NCBI RefSeq assembly: GCF_963665055.1
Contig: NZ_OY762015.1
Span: 1,975,001 to 2,039,000, forward strand
Source of the DNA: an uncultured Methanobacterium sp.
Lineage (GTDB): Archaea > Methanobacteriota > Methanobacteria > Methanobacteriales > Methanobacteriaceae
Direction of reading: 5' to 3'
Length of the DNA stretch: 64,000 nt
Shown here piece by piece: positions 43,326-56,553 of this stretch (the first letter of the stretch is position 1; each line of letters opens with the position of its first letter). The translations under genes were made by a program, and so were the position numbers. The notes beneath the pieces are model-generated. The model searched no databases, had not been told where the DNA came from, and worked only from the letters and a program-made list of their open reading frames with translations.

Positions 43326-43973
43326 ATGAATGTTATGGCATTTAATGGAAGTCCAAGAAAGAAGTGGAACACCGCAACCCTCCTTGAAAATGCACTTGAA
43401 GGAGCCAAGTCAGAAGGAGCTGAAACTGAACTGATTCATCTTTATGATCTCAATTATAAAGGATGTAACAGTTGTTTCACCTGTAAAACAAAGGGGAGTA
43501 AAAGTTACGGGCGGTGCGCAGTGAAGGATGATTTAACCCCTATCCTAAGAAAGATTGAAGAATCTGATGCAATCATACTGGGATCTCCCATTTACCTGGG
43601 AACGGTTACCGGGGAAATGAGATCCTTCCTGGAGCGTTTACTGTTTCCATATTTGACTTATACCGATCCCATCCAGTCACTCTTCCCCAATAAAATCAAA
43701 ACCGGGTTCATTTACACCATGAACATCAGGGAAGAGCAGTTGGATGAATATGGTTACACAACCATGTTTAAAACTAATGAAAATTATCTTAAAATGTTAT
43801 TCGGTTCTTCAGAATCGCTTATGAGCTTTGATACTTATCAATTCAATGATTATTCCAAGGTTATTGCTGATCGATTCGATTCCAAGAGAAAAGCCCAAAG
43901 ACGTGTTGAAATATTTCCAGAAGATTGCAGGCTAGCGTATGAAATGGGAATAAGGCTTACCCATAACTTTTAA
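43326..43973 (+). CDS. Flavodoxin/NADPH-dependent FMN reductase family protein
   Basis: This 215-residue protein starts NVMAFNGSPRKKWNTATLLENA, the FMN-binding loop of the family, then CNSCFTCKTKG (a Cys pair seen in iron-sulfur flavoprotein relatives) and IILGSPIYLGTVTGEMRSFLERL. The start follows AATGGAGGTACACT. It forms a likely unit with the upstream nitroreductase. Confidence 0.88.
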   Translation: MNVMAFNGSPRKKWNTATLLENALEGAKSEGAETELIHLYDLNYKGCNSCFTCKTKGSKSYGRCAVKDDLTPILRKIEESDAIILGSPIYLGTVTGEMRSFLERLLFPYLTYTDPIQSLFPNKIKTGFIYTMNIREEQLDEYGYTTMFKTNENYLKMLFGSSESLMSFDTYQFNDYSKVIADRFDSKRKAQRRVEIFPEDCRLAYEMGIRLTHNF

Positions 43974-44135
43974 TAAAAATTAAATCGTTTCATACACGAA
44001 TCTGGTAGATAGTAAACAAATCACAACCCCTCACCTGAACACCATAATCTCCTATAAATCACTTCAATAAATTCACTTAACTCCAATAAATTCACCTCCC
44101 GTTAATTTAAAAAGGATCAACATCCAATTTCATCT

Positions 44136-44984
44136 ATGAAAATCACAGAACACGTTCACGCCATTAAAATTCCATTCCAGGTTAAAACAGACTCGGGAAC
44201 TCTGGAACGTTTTGTTTACTCTTATCTGATATTTGGAGATGAAATCTGCCTGATAGATAGTGGAGTTATCTCTTCAGAAAATTTCATCTTCGATTATCTG
44301 GAAAAAACAGGACATAGCCCAGATGATATCTCTTTATTGGTTTTAACCCATTCTCACCCCGATCATATTGGCTCTGCCCAATCTATCCAGAAAATGACTG
44401 GTTGTGAAATAGCAGCCCATGAAGGTGAGAAATCCTGGATTGAAGATGTGGATCTCCAGTTTAAAGAAAGACCCGTCCCCAATTTCCATTCCCTGGTAGA
44501 AGGATCTGTTCAGGTGGACCATGTTCTGGAGGATATGGATGTTGTTGAGTTAGGCAACAACGTTAATTTGAAAGTTATACACACACCTGGCCATTCTAAA
44601 GGTTCCATTTCCATACACATCCCATCTGAAAGGGTTTTAATCACGGGGGATGCTGTGCCAATACAGGGAGATTTACCTATTTATGATGATTTTAATGAAT
44701 CCATCCGATCCATTGAGATGTTGATGGGTGTTGAGGATGTGGAATTACTGTTAGCATCATGGGATGAACCTCAAAAAGGAGAAACTGTTCATCAAAGGAT
44801 GGTTGAAGCTTTGGATTATCTTCAGAATATCAGGGAAATTGTCGAAAAATTTGCCCCTGAAAATTCATCTTCTGAACCAATGGAGTTCTGCAAGACAGTT
44901 TTAAAAGAGTTAGGCTTACCAGAACCTGCTGCCAATCCAATAGTGGCCCGATCTTTCCAGGCCAATCTAAAAGAATTAGAATAA
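44136..44984 (+). CDS. MBL-fold metallo-hydrolase
   Basis: The metallo-beta-lactamase fold is shown by LVLTHSHPDHIGSA (HxHxDH), a later HTPGHSKGSISIH and LITGDAVP, giving the standard two-metal ligand set. Family members include hydrolases of thioesters, lactones and glyoxalase II-like substrates. The 282-residue protein has a C-terminal helical extension. It converges on ehbP, and its substrate is unknown. Confidence 0.9.
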   Translation: MKITEHVHAIKIPFQVKTDSGTLERFVYSYLIFGDEICLIDSGVISSENFIFDYLEKTGHSPDDISLLVLTHSHPDHIGSAQSIQKMTGCEIAAHEGEKSWIEDVDLQFKERPVPNFHSLVEGSVQVDHVLEDMDVVELGNNVNLKVIHTPGHSKGSISIHIPSERVLITGDAVPIQGDLPIYDDFNESIRSIEMLMGVEDVELLLASWDEPQKGETVHQRMVEALDYLQNIREIVEKFAPENSSSEPMEFCKTVLKELGLPEPAANPIVARSFQANLKELE

Positions 44985-45128
44985 AACGATTGAAGAAAGA
45001 TGAATCTAATGAATTCCGGTGGATACAAAAAAATTGATAGTTTAACAGGTCGGATAGCTTAACAGACTTTATTTGCGCATTAAAACAAAAATAAAAAGTA
45101 AAAATAAGGCAGTATGCTTTTTAAATTA

Positions 45129-45404
<276 letters not shown>

Positions 45405-45532
45405 TTCATTTCACCATGATTTTATTTATAAATTCATTTCCAGAGTATTTTAAAGGTTTAAATCTTTTTAAAGAGCTTAAAACCTTTATGAATTAAATAT
45501 TTTTGATATTAGCTTTTTAGATATTAATCTTT

Positions 45533-46522
45533 TTAAAGTAAAGCTGCGACTATGGCCAGTACTCCGATGATTGACACTCCAGCAACAGTTGGATAGAACT
45601 GTTTGTAGGTGAATATTGGCGAAAATGCACTGAGGACTGCCATGAGCATTGGGAATAGTAATGCCACTATCAAAGTGATGATGAATGATGGGTTCAGGAT
45701 GTTGGGTGCTATTCCAAGGAACAGGGTTGCAAACAGGGTTGCCAGGGTGAACATCAAAAATCCACGGGTGATATAAACATATGCCCGGTATTTTGCTGCG
45801 TATTCAAGGTAGGGTCCTTCAACTACATCTGGTTTTCCCTTTAATATGGCAAATGGGTATTCATTCAGGAGGATCATGTATCCAATGAAGAATACAATTG
45901 CCCCCATTACTCCAGCCACAGTGAAGAGTATGGGTCCGTGCACCTGCTGGTAGGCTATGATATCCTGTAGGTAGATGCTACCAGTCATGGCCACTGCCAC
46001 GAACATGGCAATGTACAGGGGGAATGATCCGAACGCTATTAACCTGAATGCCCTGAGACTGCTTAGGTCCTCGAAAAATGATTGTGGTGTTTCAGGATGT
46101 GCTGCTCCTTTGGCTTTATCTGGGAATGGCATGCGTACTGAGAGTACTGATCGGGAGAGGCTTCCCATGAACATGTACATTATTTCTTCCACTTTAAGGA
46201 ATCCTACCAGTGCAATTATACTGGCCAGTGCTCCTACAAAGTACATCTGTGGGATGAGGAATAACAACAGGATTATGACAATTATCAAACTTATGAGTGG
46301 TAAAGCATTGTACAATCGGGGCATTGGGGATTCGGGAGTTATGGTTTGTTTGAAAAAGAATTTTAAAGGAGCCATGATCCCGGGGCTGGTAATGGGTGGT
46401 CCCACCCTCTGCTGTATCCTGGCATGGATGAACTTCCGTTCAATGCCTGGTAAGAAGAGACTCACTATGAAGGCCACCACCAGGGTGCCTAGTACTGCTA
46501 TTAGGGAATATGTAAGGTCCAT
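45533..46522 (-). CDS. ehbO: Energy-converting hydrogenase B subunit O (NuoH-like)
   Basis: This multi-span membrane protein of 329 residues belongs to the NuoH/HyfC family, which anchors the hydrogenase module to the ion-translocating membrane arm. Recognisable segments are ERKFIHARIQQRVGPP near the start and the loop around EYPFAILKGKPDVVEGPYLEYAAKY. It starts 12 nt after the ehbN stop. Confidence 0.92.
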   Translation of the reverse strand: MDLTYSLIAVLGTLVVAFIVSLFLPGIERKFIHARIQQRVGPPITSPGIMAPLKFFFKQTITPESPMPRLYNALPLISLIIVIILLLFLIPQMYFVGALASIIALVGFLKVEEIMYMFMGSLSRSVLSVRMPFPDKAKGAAHPETPQSFFEDLSSLRAFRLIAFGSFPLYIAMFVAVAMTGSIYLQDIIAYQQVHGPILFTVAGVMGAIVFFIGYMILLNEYPFAILKGKPDVVEGPYLEYAAKYRAYVYITRGFLMFTLATLFATLFLGIAPNILNPSFIITLIVALLFPMLMAVLSAFSPIFTYKQFYPTVAGVSIIGVLAIVAALL

Positions 46523-46534
46523 GGTTATTTCTCC

Positions 46535-47662
<1,128 letters not shown>

Positions 47663-47709
47663 TATGTTACACCTTCATGAGTTTTAAATAATATTTTCGG
47701 TTTTTTTAG

Positions 47710-47783
47710 TTGATGATTTAAGGATTTTAATTAATTTTAGGTTTTGTTGATGAGTTAAGGATTTTAATTAATTTTGGGTTTTG
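47710..47783. repeat. 37-bp tandem repeat inside the ehb operon
   Basis: Units at 47710-47746 and 47747-47783 share TTGATGA, AAGGATTTTAATTAATTTT and GGTTTTG, with two mismatches; a partial third unit follows to about 47805. The repeat lies in the 244-bp spacer between ehbM and ehbN (47663-47906), by far the largest gap among the hydrogenase core genes. It may have arisen by slippage in an untranslated spacer. Confidence 0.85.
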
Positions 47784-47906
47784 TTGAATGAATTTAGGAT
47801 TTCGATGAGCTAAATTTTGATATGTAATGTTTTTGATGATTTAAGATTTTGAGAGTTATGATTGGTCCATTTTACTTAATGTTAACTTTTATCTTAATTC
47901 CAAGTT

Positions 47907-48373
<467 letters not shown>

Positions 48374-48472
48374 TATGGATTTATGGTTAATTTAAATCTT
48401 TCATTATGATGGTTAATCCTTTATTTTGTGGTATTATCCTTTGGTTTGTAGCATTGTATGCTTTTATTTTCT

Positions 48473-48954
48473 TTATTCCCTTCTTTTTCTTATGATGGTA
48501 TTATCAGCCAAGTACTGGGATATGAATGCTATTTTATCATCAGATATTTTCACTGGCTTTTCAAGTAATTGAGATATGTCTGATGTGACCTCACCAACAT
48601 CGTTAGGATGTATAGTTCCTGCTTCTCCAAATAAAGCATACAGTGGGCAGAAATCATGACAGTAGTAACAGTTAACACATTTTTCACTATGCAGGACTGG
48701 TAACTGTGTTTTGGTAAGTCCTTCCATGAGTTCCACTGGTTCATCCAGGTCCACCATTTCTATGGCTCCAGTAGGGCAGGCATTGCTGCAACCACCGCAT
48801 CCAATACAGGATACTTCGGCCACCTTGTTGGTGGGTGTTACCTTACCTTCCAGGATCATGTTTCGTACGTCCATGTCCGTGACCCGGTCACTGGCAAATA
48901 GGATCCTTTTAAGGTTGGTGTAAGCTCCTTCCAGGAATATAAGGACTAGATTAG

Positions 48955-48958
<4 letters not shown>
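48473..48958 (-). CDS. ehbL: Energy-converting hydrogenase B subunit L (2[4Fe-4S] ferredoxin)
   Basis: Two classical cluster motifs, CIGCGGCSNACP and CVNCYYCHDFCP, identify an 8-iron ferredoxin-like subunit of 161 residues comparable to NuoI/HyfH. It passes electrons between the hydrogenase core and soluble or polyferredoxin carriers. Its ATG overlaps the ehbK stop as ATGA, indicating coupled translation. Confidence 0.92.
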
Positions 48959-50316
<1,358 letters not shown>

Positions 50317-50418
50317 GATTTACCTTCCAAGTTGATTTTTTTTGTTTCTCTGGTGATTATTAAGATATTTCTAATGATTAGATTTAGATTGTAGGGATTT
50401 AGATAGGTAGGCCAATCA

Positions 50419-50706
50419 TCAATTAACCGTTTCATCCTCCAATTTTTCAGGTTTCCTATCTTTTCCCAGTATCAGTTTGCCCATTATGATTCCCACTGCT
50501 GCGGCTACAAAACCACTGGCCAGTGGCGCATCCTGATAATAGGGGAATGGGCCCAGGAAGTAGGCAACCAGGATGGCAATGATCAGGAAGATAAGGTAAA
50601 CTGTGGAGTCAAATTTGAGTTTACTTTCAGGGTTCTCTTTAATTCGGCTTCCCAGTATGAATCCCAGGAGGAATCCCAGTACCATTGGTCCAATGTAGAA
50701 TGTCAT
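50419..50706 (-). CDS. ehbJ: Energy-converting hydrogenase B subunit J
   Basis: A 95-residue hydrophobic protein with about three membrane segments (GPMVLGFLLGFILGSRI; VYLIFLIIAILVAYFLG; FVAAAVGIIMGKLIL) and a charged tail. The name follows its position between the MnhB-like ehbI, which it abuts, and the polyferredoxin. It has no homology that I recognise outside methanogen Ehb. Confidence 0.85.
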   Translation of the reverse strand: MTFYIGPMVLGFLLGFILGSRIKENPESKLKFDSTVYLIFLIIAILVAYFLGPFPYYQDAPLASGFVAAAVGIIMGKLILGKDRKPEKLEDETVN

Positions 50707-51478
<772 letters not shown>

Positions 51479-51486
<8 letters not shown>

Positions 51487-51811
51487 TTAAATTCCCCCAG
51501 TAGAATAGGGTAATTATTATTGTCAGCGCAATCACAACGTAAAACGTCATAGTGTATAATGAATCGTTCTGTTCGCTTCTTAAGCGATTCATAAGAGGCA
51601 TTGATGTTAAAAAGATTCCAAGAACCACCAGTACAGCCACGATCATTAAAACCTTGCTTACCAGCCGGAGCATGATGAGTGCCACCAACACCGAGGAAAT
51701 TAAGGTTATCTCTGCAGTGAGCATGGATGATGTTGATATGTTGGTTACTGGATCATCACCAGTTCCCTGGATGTCTTTTATCTTCTTAACTATCATATCA
51801 TAGAGATTCAT
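51479..51811 (-). CDS. ehbG: Energy-converting hydrogenase B subunit G
   Basis: The 110-residue protein has a soluble N-terminal segment (IVKKIKDIQGTGDDPVTNIS) and three hydrophobic helices. A longer frame exists upstream inside ehbF, but the ATG at 51809-51811 has GGAGGTG before it and forms an ATGA overlap with the ehbF stop, so it is the real start. It is a membrane-arm subunit with no catalytic motif. Confidence 0.87.
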
Positions 51812-53313
51812 ACTACACCTCCTGCCAGACTGGTTGCCAGTGGCTGCAGGTAACTGGTCACGTATTGTGGGAAGAGACCAAATATGATACACACCACCAG
51901 TAACACCACCATGGATATTATGGTAGCTTTGGGTATCTTTTCATTCTTAATTTCAAGATCTGCAGGTTTAGGACGCAAGTAAACTGCATGGAATGCTTTC
52001 ATGAAGGTCATGAAGGTCACGATACTCAGGAGTATCATTATAACCCCCAGTTCAGGAAGGCCTGCATTGAGTGATGCTTGGATTAACATGAGTTTGCTCT
52101 GGAATGCATTGAGTGGAGGCACACCAGCCATGGCCAGGCCACCCAGTAACACCAGGAAAGCTACCAAGGGGTTTCTAACCATCATACCACCCAGTTTACG
52201 AGTGTTGGAAGTTTCAGTCTGGTATATTGCCACACCAAAGCCTATGAACAACAGGGCAGTTATTAATACTTCATTTACTGCCTGGAAAAGTCCTGCAGTT
52301 ATTCCATAGGCTGTACCCAGTCCCAGTCCAATTCCTATATATCCCAATTCTCCCACTGCCAGGAATCCGATAATACGTTTGAGATCGGTCTGGACAATGG
52401 CCATGGTAATACCCAGGATCATGGCCAGTAGCGATACTCCCAGAATAACCCACTGTGAGAAGGGTAGGTAGGAGAATATTCTGAGGATGATGATTCCCAG
52501 TGCAATGAATGTGAACACTGAAAAGGCCTGGATCATTGCTGATCCACTGGGTAATGCTTTGCTGTAAATTGCGGATTTGATGGTGTGGAATGGAGGTAAT
52601 CCAGACCCATAAAGCCATCCGAACACAATCAAACCACATGCTATTAAAAGTACAGGATTATGAGGGTCAACCATCCCTGTTTTAATTGAATAGACTATGT
52701 CTGTGATGTTAACGTTACCAGTAACTCCTAGAATGAAGGCTATACCCAATAACAATAGGGGAGCTGCCACACCACCCAGTATCATGTACTTAAGGGCAGT
52801 TTCATAGTTACCTTTTATATTGGACACCATGACGATGCCCACAGTTACCAGGGCCATTATCTCAAAGAAAACGTAAAAGTTGAATATGTCATCAGTTAAG
52901 AGTATGGCAGTCACGGCTGCTATTCCCATGAAGAGCATGTAAGCATAAACACCAGATGGTCTGCGGGTTTCATAAACTGAGGTTAAAAGGACCAGAAATC
53001 CTACCAGACCCAGGACAAATAAGAATAACTGCTGTGCGCTCTGGAAAGAGTAAGTAATAGCAGGGTGGAACGTGGAAAGGGCAGTTCCAGTTATAAGTGA
53101 TGGTAAATTTGTGGCCAGAGTTGGATTCTGCACCAGGGGTTCATAACCTCCGAAAAAATGCAGTCCGTAATTGGCCAGTAAAGGTAATGCCGGTAAAGCT
53201 AAAGCTAAAATGATGGTTACTGCCTTAACCGTCCTATCCTTTTTATGGAGCAGGTTTAAAAACAGTGCACATAGTATGGGAACTATAACCATCAGTGGTA
53301 TTAAGAGGTTCAA
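51808..53313 (-). CDS. ehbF: Energy-converting hydrogenase B subunit F (NuoN/MrpD-like)
   Basis: This 501-residue antiporter-like subunit has about 14 membrane helices, with the conserved segments GWLYGSGLPPFHTIKSAIYS, MAIVQTDLKRIIGFLAVGELGYI and AMAGVPPLNAFQSKL of the proton-pumping NuoN/MrpD family, including buried lysines. Translation starts at a TTG (53311-53313) directly behind GGGGGGAT. It is the main ion-translocating subunit of Ehb. Confidence 0.93.
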   Translation of the reverse strand: MNLLIPLMVIVPILCALFLNLLHKKDRTVKAVTIILALALPALPLLANYGLHFFGGYEPLVQNPTLATNLPSLITGTALSTFHPAITYSFQSAQQLFLFVLGLVGFLVLLTSVYETRRPSGVYAYMLFMGIAAVTAILLTDDIFNFYVFFEIMALVTVGIVMVSNIKGNYETALKYMILGGVAAPLLLLGIAFILGVTGNVNITDIVYSIKTGMVDPHNPVLLIACGLIVFGWLYGSGLPPFHTIKSAIYSKALPSGSAMIQAFSVFTFIALGIIILRIFSYLPFSQWVILGVSLLAMILGITMAIVQTDLKRIIGFLAVGELGYIGIGLGLGTAYGITAGLFQAVNEVLITALLFIGFGVAIYQTETSNTRKLGGMMVRNPLVAFLVLLGGLAMAGVPPLNAFQSKLMLIQASLNAGLPELGVIMILLSIVTFMTFMKAFHAVYLRPKPADLEIKNEKIPKATIISMVVLLVVCIIFGLFPQYVTSYLQPLATSLAGGVV

Positions 53314-53379
53314 AGTATCCCCCCTGTACCATTGTAATCCATATTATCTGTTTTGTTGGAATCATAAAGTGACATTTGA

Positions 53380-53742
53380 TTACTCTCCCAGAATCTTGGA
53401 TGCGCTTAAAGATCCATGTTTTTTGTAGAGAACTATTATAATTCCCAGCATCACGGCCATGGTACTGGCACCGATAACAATACTGGTTAATACCAGGGCA
53501 AATGGAAGAGGATAAGCTGCGTTTTGCGCGAACCAGTCTGCTGCCATGCCCGGCAAGTATATGTAGACTATTCCTCCCGGTTTGTAACCCATAGCAATTA
53601 GGAATAAGTTGGTTCCATCCCCTATGAATGCCAGTCCTATGATTTTTTTGATAAGGTTGTCCAGGAATGCTACAGCAACAATTCCAATTACAATCAGAGC
53701 TACTGCGGTAAATAGTGAAGCTAGTTGTACGTCCATAACCAT
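53380..53742 (-). CDS. ehbE: Energy-converting hydrogenase B subunit E (NuoK/MrpC-like)
   Basis: This 120-residue protein has three membrane helices with GLAFIGDGTNLFLIAMGY and PFALVLTSIVIGASTMAVML, hallmarks of the NuoK/MnhC family in the antiporter arm. The start is behind GGAGG, two bases after the ehbD stop. Confidence 0.92.
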   Translation of the reverse strand: MVMDVQLASLFTAVALIVIGIVAVAFLDNLIKKIIGLAFIGDGTNLFLIAMGYKPGGIVYIYLPGMAADWFAQNAAYPLPFALVLTSIVIGASTMAVMLGIIIVLYKKHGSLSASKILGE

Positions 53743-53744
53743 AT

Positions 53745-53978
53745 TTATTCCTCCATCCTGCGGGTTTTGTAGACTGCCAGTGCAAAGAACACTGGAATGA
53801 TAGCCGACCCTACAATGGCTTGAGTTAGGGCCACGTCTGGAGCCAGGAGGTACTGGTAAAGGAAGGCCAGACCAGCACCTGGAATTCCGGTTAAAATGGC
53901 TGCTTTTAGGAGATCCCGTTGCATGAGAACCATGATTGATCCTAAAATCACTATAATCATCAGTACGTATTCAATCAT
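53745..53978 (-). CDS. ehbD: Energy-converting hydrogenase B subunit D
   Basis: A 77-residue protein with about three short hydrophobic segments, including YQYLLAPDVALTQAIVGSAII, which matches the DUF4040/MrpB-like segment of antiporters. The frame is open nine codons further upstream, but the ATG at 53978 has GGGGAGG upstream and overlaps the ehbC end by 8 nt, so I take it as the start. Confidence 0.88.
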   Translation of the reverse strand: MIEYVLMIIVILGSIMVLMQRDLLKAAILTGIPGAGLAFLYQYLLAPDVALTQAIVGSAIIPVFFALAVYKTRRMEE

Positions 53979-54246
53979 GTTTATCCTCCCCATAGTAGAA
54001 TCCATTGGCTATGGCGTGAGATGCAAAGGGAACTAATATGAAGTAAGCAGCAGCCAATATGGGTTCTCCCAGGACCAGGAGCGCCAGTATACAGGCCATG
54101 TCAGCCACTCCCAGGATATGGATTCGGGCGTACAAGACCCTTTCAAGGTCATCTTTAAATCTTAAAATTCCAAAAGCTGCTAAAAGAACAAAAACTGCTG
54201 ATGCCAGGATTAAAACAGCTTTGATAATGGTAAATATATCATCCAT
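53971..54246 (-). CDS. ehbC: Energy-converting hydrogenase B subunit C (MrpG-like)
   Basis: The 91-residue protein resembles MnhG/MrpG: ASAVFVLLAAFGILRFKDDLERVLYARIHI with the typical RF-D-RLYAR-like pattern, then two more hydrophobic helices. Its start overlaps the end of ehbB by 8 nt. Confidence 0.9.
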   Translation of the reverse strand: MDDIFTIIKAVLILASAVFVLLAAFGILRFKDDLERVLYARIHILGVADMACILALLVLGEPILAAAYFILVPFASHAIANGFYYGEDKHD

Positions 54247-54514
54247 TACTATACCCCCTTAAAACCCGGGCAAAGGCAATAGTTCCCACTGGTCCCAGAA
54301 GCACCAGTGCAGTGGCTATATCTGCACAAAAAGCTATTCCGTAAAGGTTTTTTACCAGGATGAGAATTACAGCCACGGCAATGCTCAATCCAGATATCCC
54401 AACCAGGCCCATCCCTATAGTTTTCCGGGTGGCAATACGTACAGATGCCAGGGCGTAAATGGCCAGAGCAGCCAGTAAAACATATTCAGATAAGGTTAAA
54501 ATATTCATACTCAT
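54239..54514 (-). CDS. ehbB: Energy-converting hydrogenase B subunit B (MrpF-like)
   Basis: A 91-residue membrane protein of MnhF/MrpF type with three helices and the conserved DIATALVLLGPVGTIAFARVL segment. The start follows GAGGATG. The sequence ATGTTAGAATGAGG is duplicated across the ehbA-ehbB junction. Confidence 0.9.
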   Translation of the reverse strand: MSMNILTLSEYVLLAALAIYALASVRIATRKTIGMGLVGISGLSIAVAVILILVKNLYGIAFCADIATALVLLGPVGTIAFARVLRGYSNG

Positions 54515-54524
54515 TCTAACATCC

Positions 54525-54836
<312 letters not shown>

Positions 54837-54870
54837 GGTAAATTAGCCCCTTAATCTTTAATAATTAATG

Positions 54871-54880
54871 AAATATAAAC
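54871..54880 (-). promoter_or_regulatory. Candidate TATA box for the ehb operon
   Basis: Read on the minus strand this is GTTTATATTT. It would place transcription start at about 54848, roughly 12 nt before ehbA. A second TATA-like CTTTATATATCATG near 54990-55005 would give a leader of about 140 nt. Confidence 0.4.
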
Positions 54881-55289
54881 AGTTAACACCGTTAAAGGAT
54901 AAACGCCATGTTAGCTGTTATCATATGTATTATTGATTCATCTTGACCATTAATATATGACCATGACAAATTACAATTCATCATTATAAAACATGATATA
55001 TAAAGATATTGGGCCACTGACCTAATGTTATCATCAATCTATAAAAAAAGTAAAAAAATCCCCCTACTTAAAACTTAATCTATTCCTATGATCTGATATA
55101 CTTTATTACTTATTCCTCTAGAATATTAAACATTTAAATAATAGTAATATTAAATAAGGTATTTACAGGATCCTCATTCACCAATTACTTGGGTGCTGCA
55201 AAAAAGATTTTAGATACCCCCTTCTCTTGGGAATGCAGCTGGTCATGAGGGTTCTACTATTTTTAAATTAAAAATTTAGTTCAACATTT
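54881..55289. other. Spacer between ehb and the prophage region
   Basis: No gene is seen. It is the junction between core genes and the prophage-like block and probably contains the left attachment site, but no duplicated core can be identified because the other end lies outside the window. No tRNA-like sequence is recognised. Confidence 0.45.
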
Positions 55290-55703
55290 TTATTCTAATT
55301 TAGATATTAAAGACTCTCCTAACTCAATAGCAATTTTAACATTTTCTTCAAATTTTTTCCATGTTTCTTCAGAACTCATGTATAAAAAAGCCAAATTTAC
55401 ATTTTTTTGATTAACATCTCCAGGGGATTCAAATAAAGAATAAAATTCTGAATGGATAGCTGTGATTTTTTCCAGGATTGCATATAACTTTTCAATGTCA
55501 CACATTTCAGGTTCTGTTAATGCAATGGCCAACATCGGAGTTTTAGCATTCCATAAATCTTGTTTGAATTTAATAATGTCAAATTTAATTAATTCCATTC
55601 CCCGTTTATAATTGGGATCATCATCATCCCTATGGGATTCTTTTATAGAGTTATAGATTTTTTTTAAATTCGCCAAATTAATCTTAATATTAAATTTAAG
55701 CAT
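55290..55703 (-). CDS. Helical hypothetical protein, possibly the displaced 3' part of the next gene
   Basis: This 137-residue protein is unrecognised, helical and mixed-charge (KKIYNSIKESHRDDDDPN, EETWKKFEENVKIAIELGE). Its ATG lies 40 nt inside the end of the gene at 55664-56110 in another frame, directly after a TGA and with no ribosome-binding sequence. A frameshift in the overlap would make the two frames one protein of roughly 270 residues. It could instead be an independent coupled gene. Confidence 0.5.
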   Translation of the reverse strand: MLKFNIKINLANLKKIYNSIKESHRDDDDPNYKRGMELIKFDIIKFKQDLWNAKTPMLAIALTEPEMCDIEKLYAILEKITAIHSEFYSLFESPGDVNQKNVNLAFLYMSSEETWKKFEENVKIAIELGESLISKLE

Positions 55704-56110
55704 TCAAAGAATTTTTTAAGGGTGAATTTTTCGTCTTTCAAATTTACGGTTTGTTCAATAATTTTAAATCTGCGTCGGATTAATTTTCTAAAATAATTTT
55801 TTTGTTCATTAATAGTGCCGCTGTATTTCTTTTCGACGAAATTAAAGAAACCATCTACATATCCCTTTAAATTATCAAAGTTGGTGTCTCCTAGTTCTTT
55901 TCTGTACTCTTTGATAATAGTTTCCCATGGTATTCCCATAAAGTCTGAAGAATTATACACCATTATTCCTATAGGCTCATATTTCGAAAGCATAAATAGT
56001 TTATTCTGGGAATTATTAATTTTTTTACCTAATGGTCCTGTAACTGTGCCCGCACTGTCTGCAGCTAATGCTACTGCCTTTTTATTCATTATAACTATTT
56101 CAGCCGTCAT
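55664..56110 (-). CDS. Protein with MTAEIVIMNKKAVALAADSA N-terminus, apparently shortened
   Basis: The N-terminus (MTAEIVIMNKKAVALAADSA, then KLFMLSKYEPIGIMVYNSSDFMGIPWETIIKEYRKEL) matches a conserved but uncharacterised family with a proteasome-beta-like opening, whose members elsewhere are substantially longer. Here the frame ends at 148 residues and another frame takes over with a 40-nt overlap. The ATG is preceded by GAGGGGAG. It is either a frameshifted gene or a short form. It lies past the terminator of the lysis unit, at the prophage edge. Confidence 0.6.
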   Translation of the reverse strand: MTAEIVIMNKKAVALAADSAGTVTGPLGKKINNSQNKLFMLSKYEPIGIMVYNSSDFMGIPWETIIKEYRKELGDTNFDNLKGYVDGFFNFVEKKYSGTINEQKNYFRKLIRRRFKIIEQTVNLKDEKFTLKKFFECLNLILRLIWRI

Positions 56111-56189
56111 TTAAAACTCCCCTCTATTAATAATTAAATATTATAATAATAAACATTTTGGGTTTTTAATATCAATACAAAAAAATTAA

Positions 56190-56315
56190 TTAGAGGATAT
56201 TATTATTGATCCAGAAAAGAAAGGAGAATTGGATAATACTATCAAGTCTTTTAAAGAATTCACTGGTCTATTTACTAAAAAAAAAGAAACCCCCTTCACA
56301 GAAAAATCTGTATAG
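56190..56315 (+). pseudogene. Possible 3' gene fragment
   Basis: A 41-codon plus-strand frame without an ATG reads like coding sequence (IIIDPEKKGELDNTIKSFKEF, TPFTEKSV) and ends inside the hairpin at 56289-56320. It may be the remnant of a decayed gene, or chance. No homologue is recognised. Confidence 0.25.
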
Positions 56316-56320
56316 GGGGT
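56277..56320 (-). terminator. Strong hairpin plus T-tract after the lysis unit
   Basis: Positions 56289-56295 pair with 56314-56320 (ACCCCCT/AGGGGGT) and 56298-56302 with 56307-56311, with an AAAA loop. On the minus strand nine Ts follow (56277-56285). It terminates transcription coming from the endopeptidase and small gene. Confidence 0.75.
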
Positions 56321-56325
56321 AGATT

Positions 56326-56347
56326 ACCAATTGCTCCATTGGTAAAA
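56326..56347. terminator. Second hairpin between terminator and small gene
   Basis: TTACCAAT and ATTGGTAA form an 8-bp stem with a 6-nt loop. It sits only 2 nt beyond the stop of the small gene at 56350, ahead of the stronger terminator, and may protect the 3' end. Confidence 0.5.
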
Positions 56348-56349
56348 TT

Positions 56350-56553
56350 TTAAATTTTTTCAAGAACTCTTCGAAGTTTACTGATTAATTTACCATTATC
56401 TAATTTCCAGGCAGGCCTTTTCATGGGTTTGTGACTGACATACAATCCCTGGCCATCTTCTATGTTCTTCACGGCCAGGGTCAGGGCCTCTCGTAGTACG
56501 GTTTTTTCTAGGTGTAGGCGTTGGTTTTCTTCAATCAAAGCCATATCTCTCAT
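56350..56553 (-). CDS. Small prophage protein downstream of the endopeptidase
   Basis: The 67 residues begin with a helical, coiled-coil-like stretch (IEENQRLHLEKTVLREALTLAVKNIE) and end basic. The ATG shares one base with the endopeptidase stop (TAATG), with AGGAG just upstream, so translation is coupled. It is conserved in position as a lysis-unit partner, but its function is unknown; no membrane segment suggests a holin. Confidence 0.65.
   Translation of the reverse strand: MRDMALIEENQRLHLEKTVLREALTLAVKNIEDGQGLYVSHKPMKRPAWKLDNGKLISKLRRVLEKI

Noticed and set aside
51812..51892. 27-codon N-terminal extension of ehbG
   Set aside because: It lies within ehbF; the ATGA overlap with a GGAGGTG signal marks the true start.
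55140..55265. Possible attachment site or tRNA at the prophage edge
   Set aside because: No tRNA fold or duplicated core could be shown because the other end of the provirus is outside the window.
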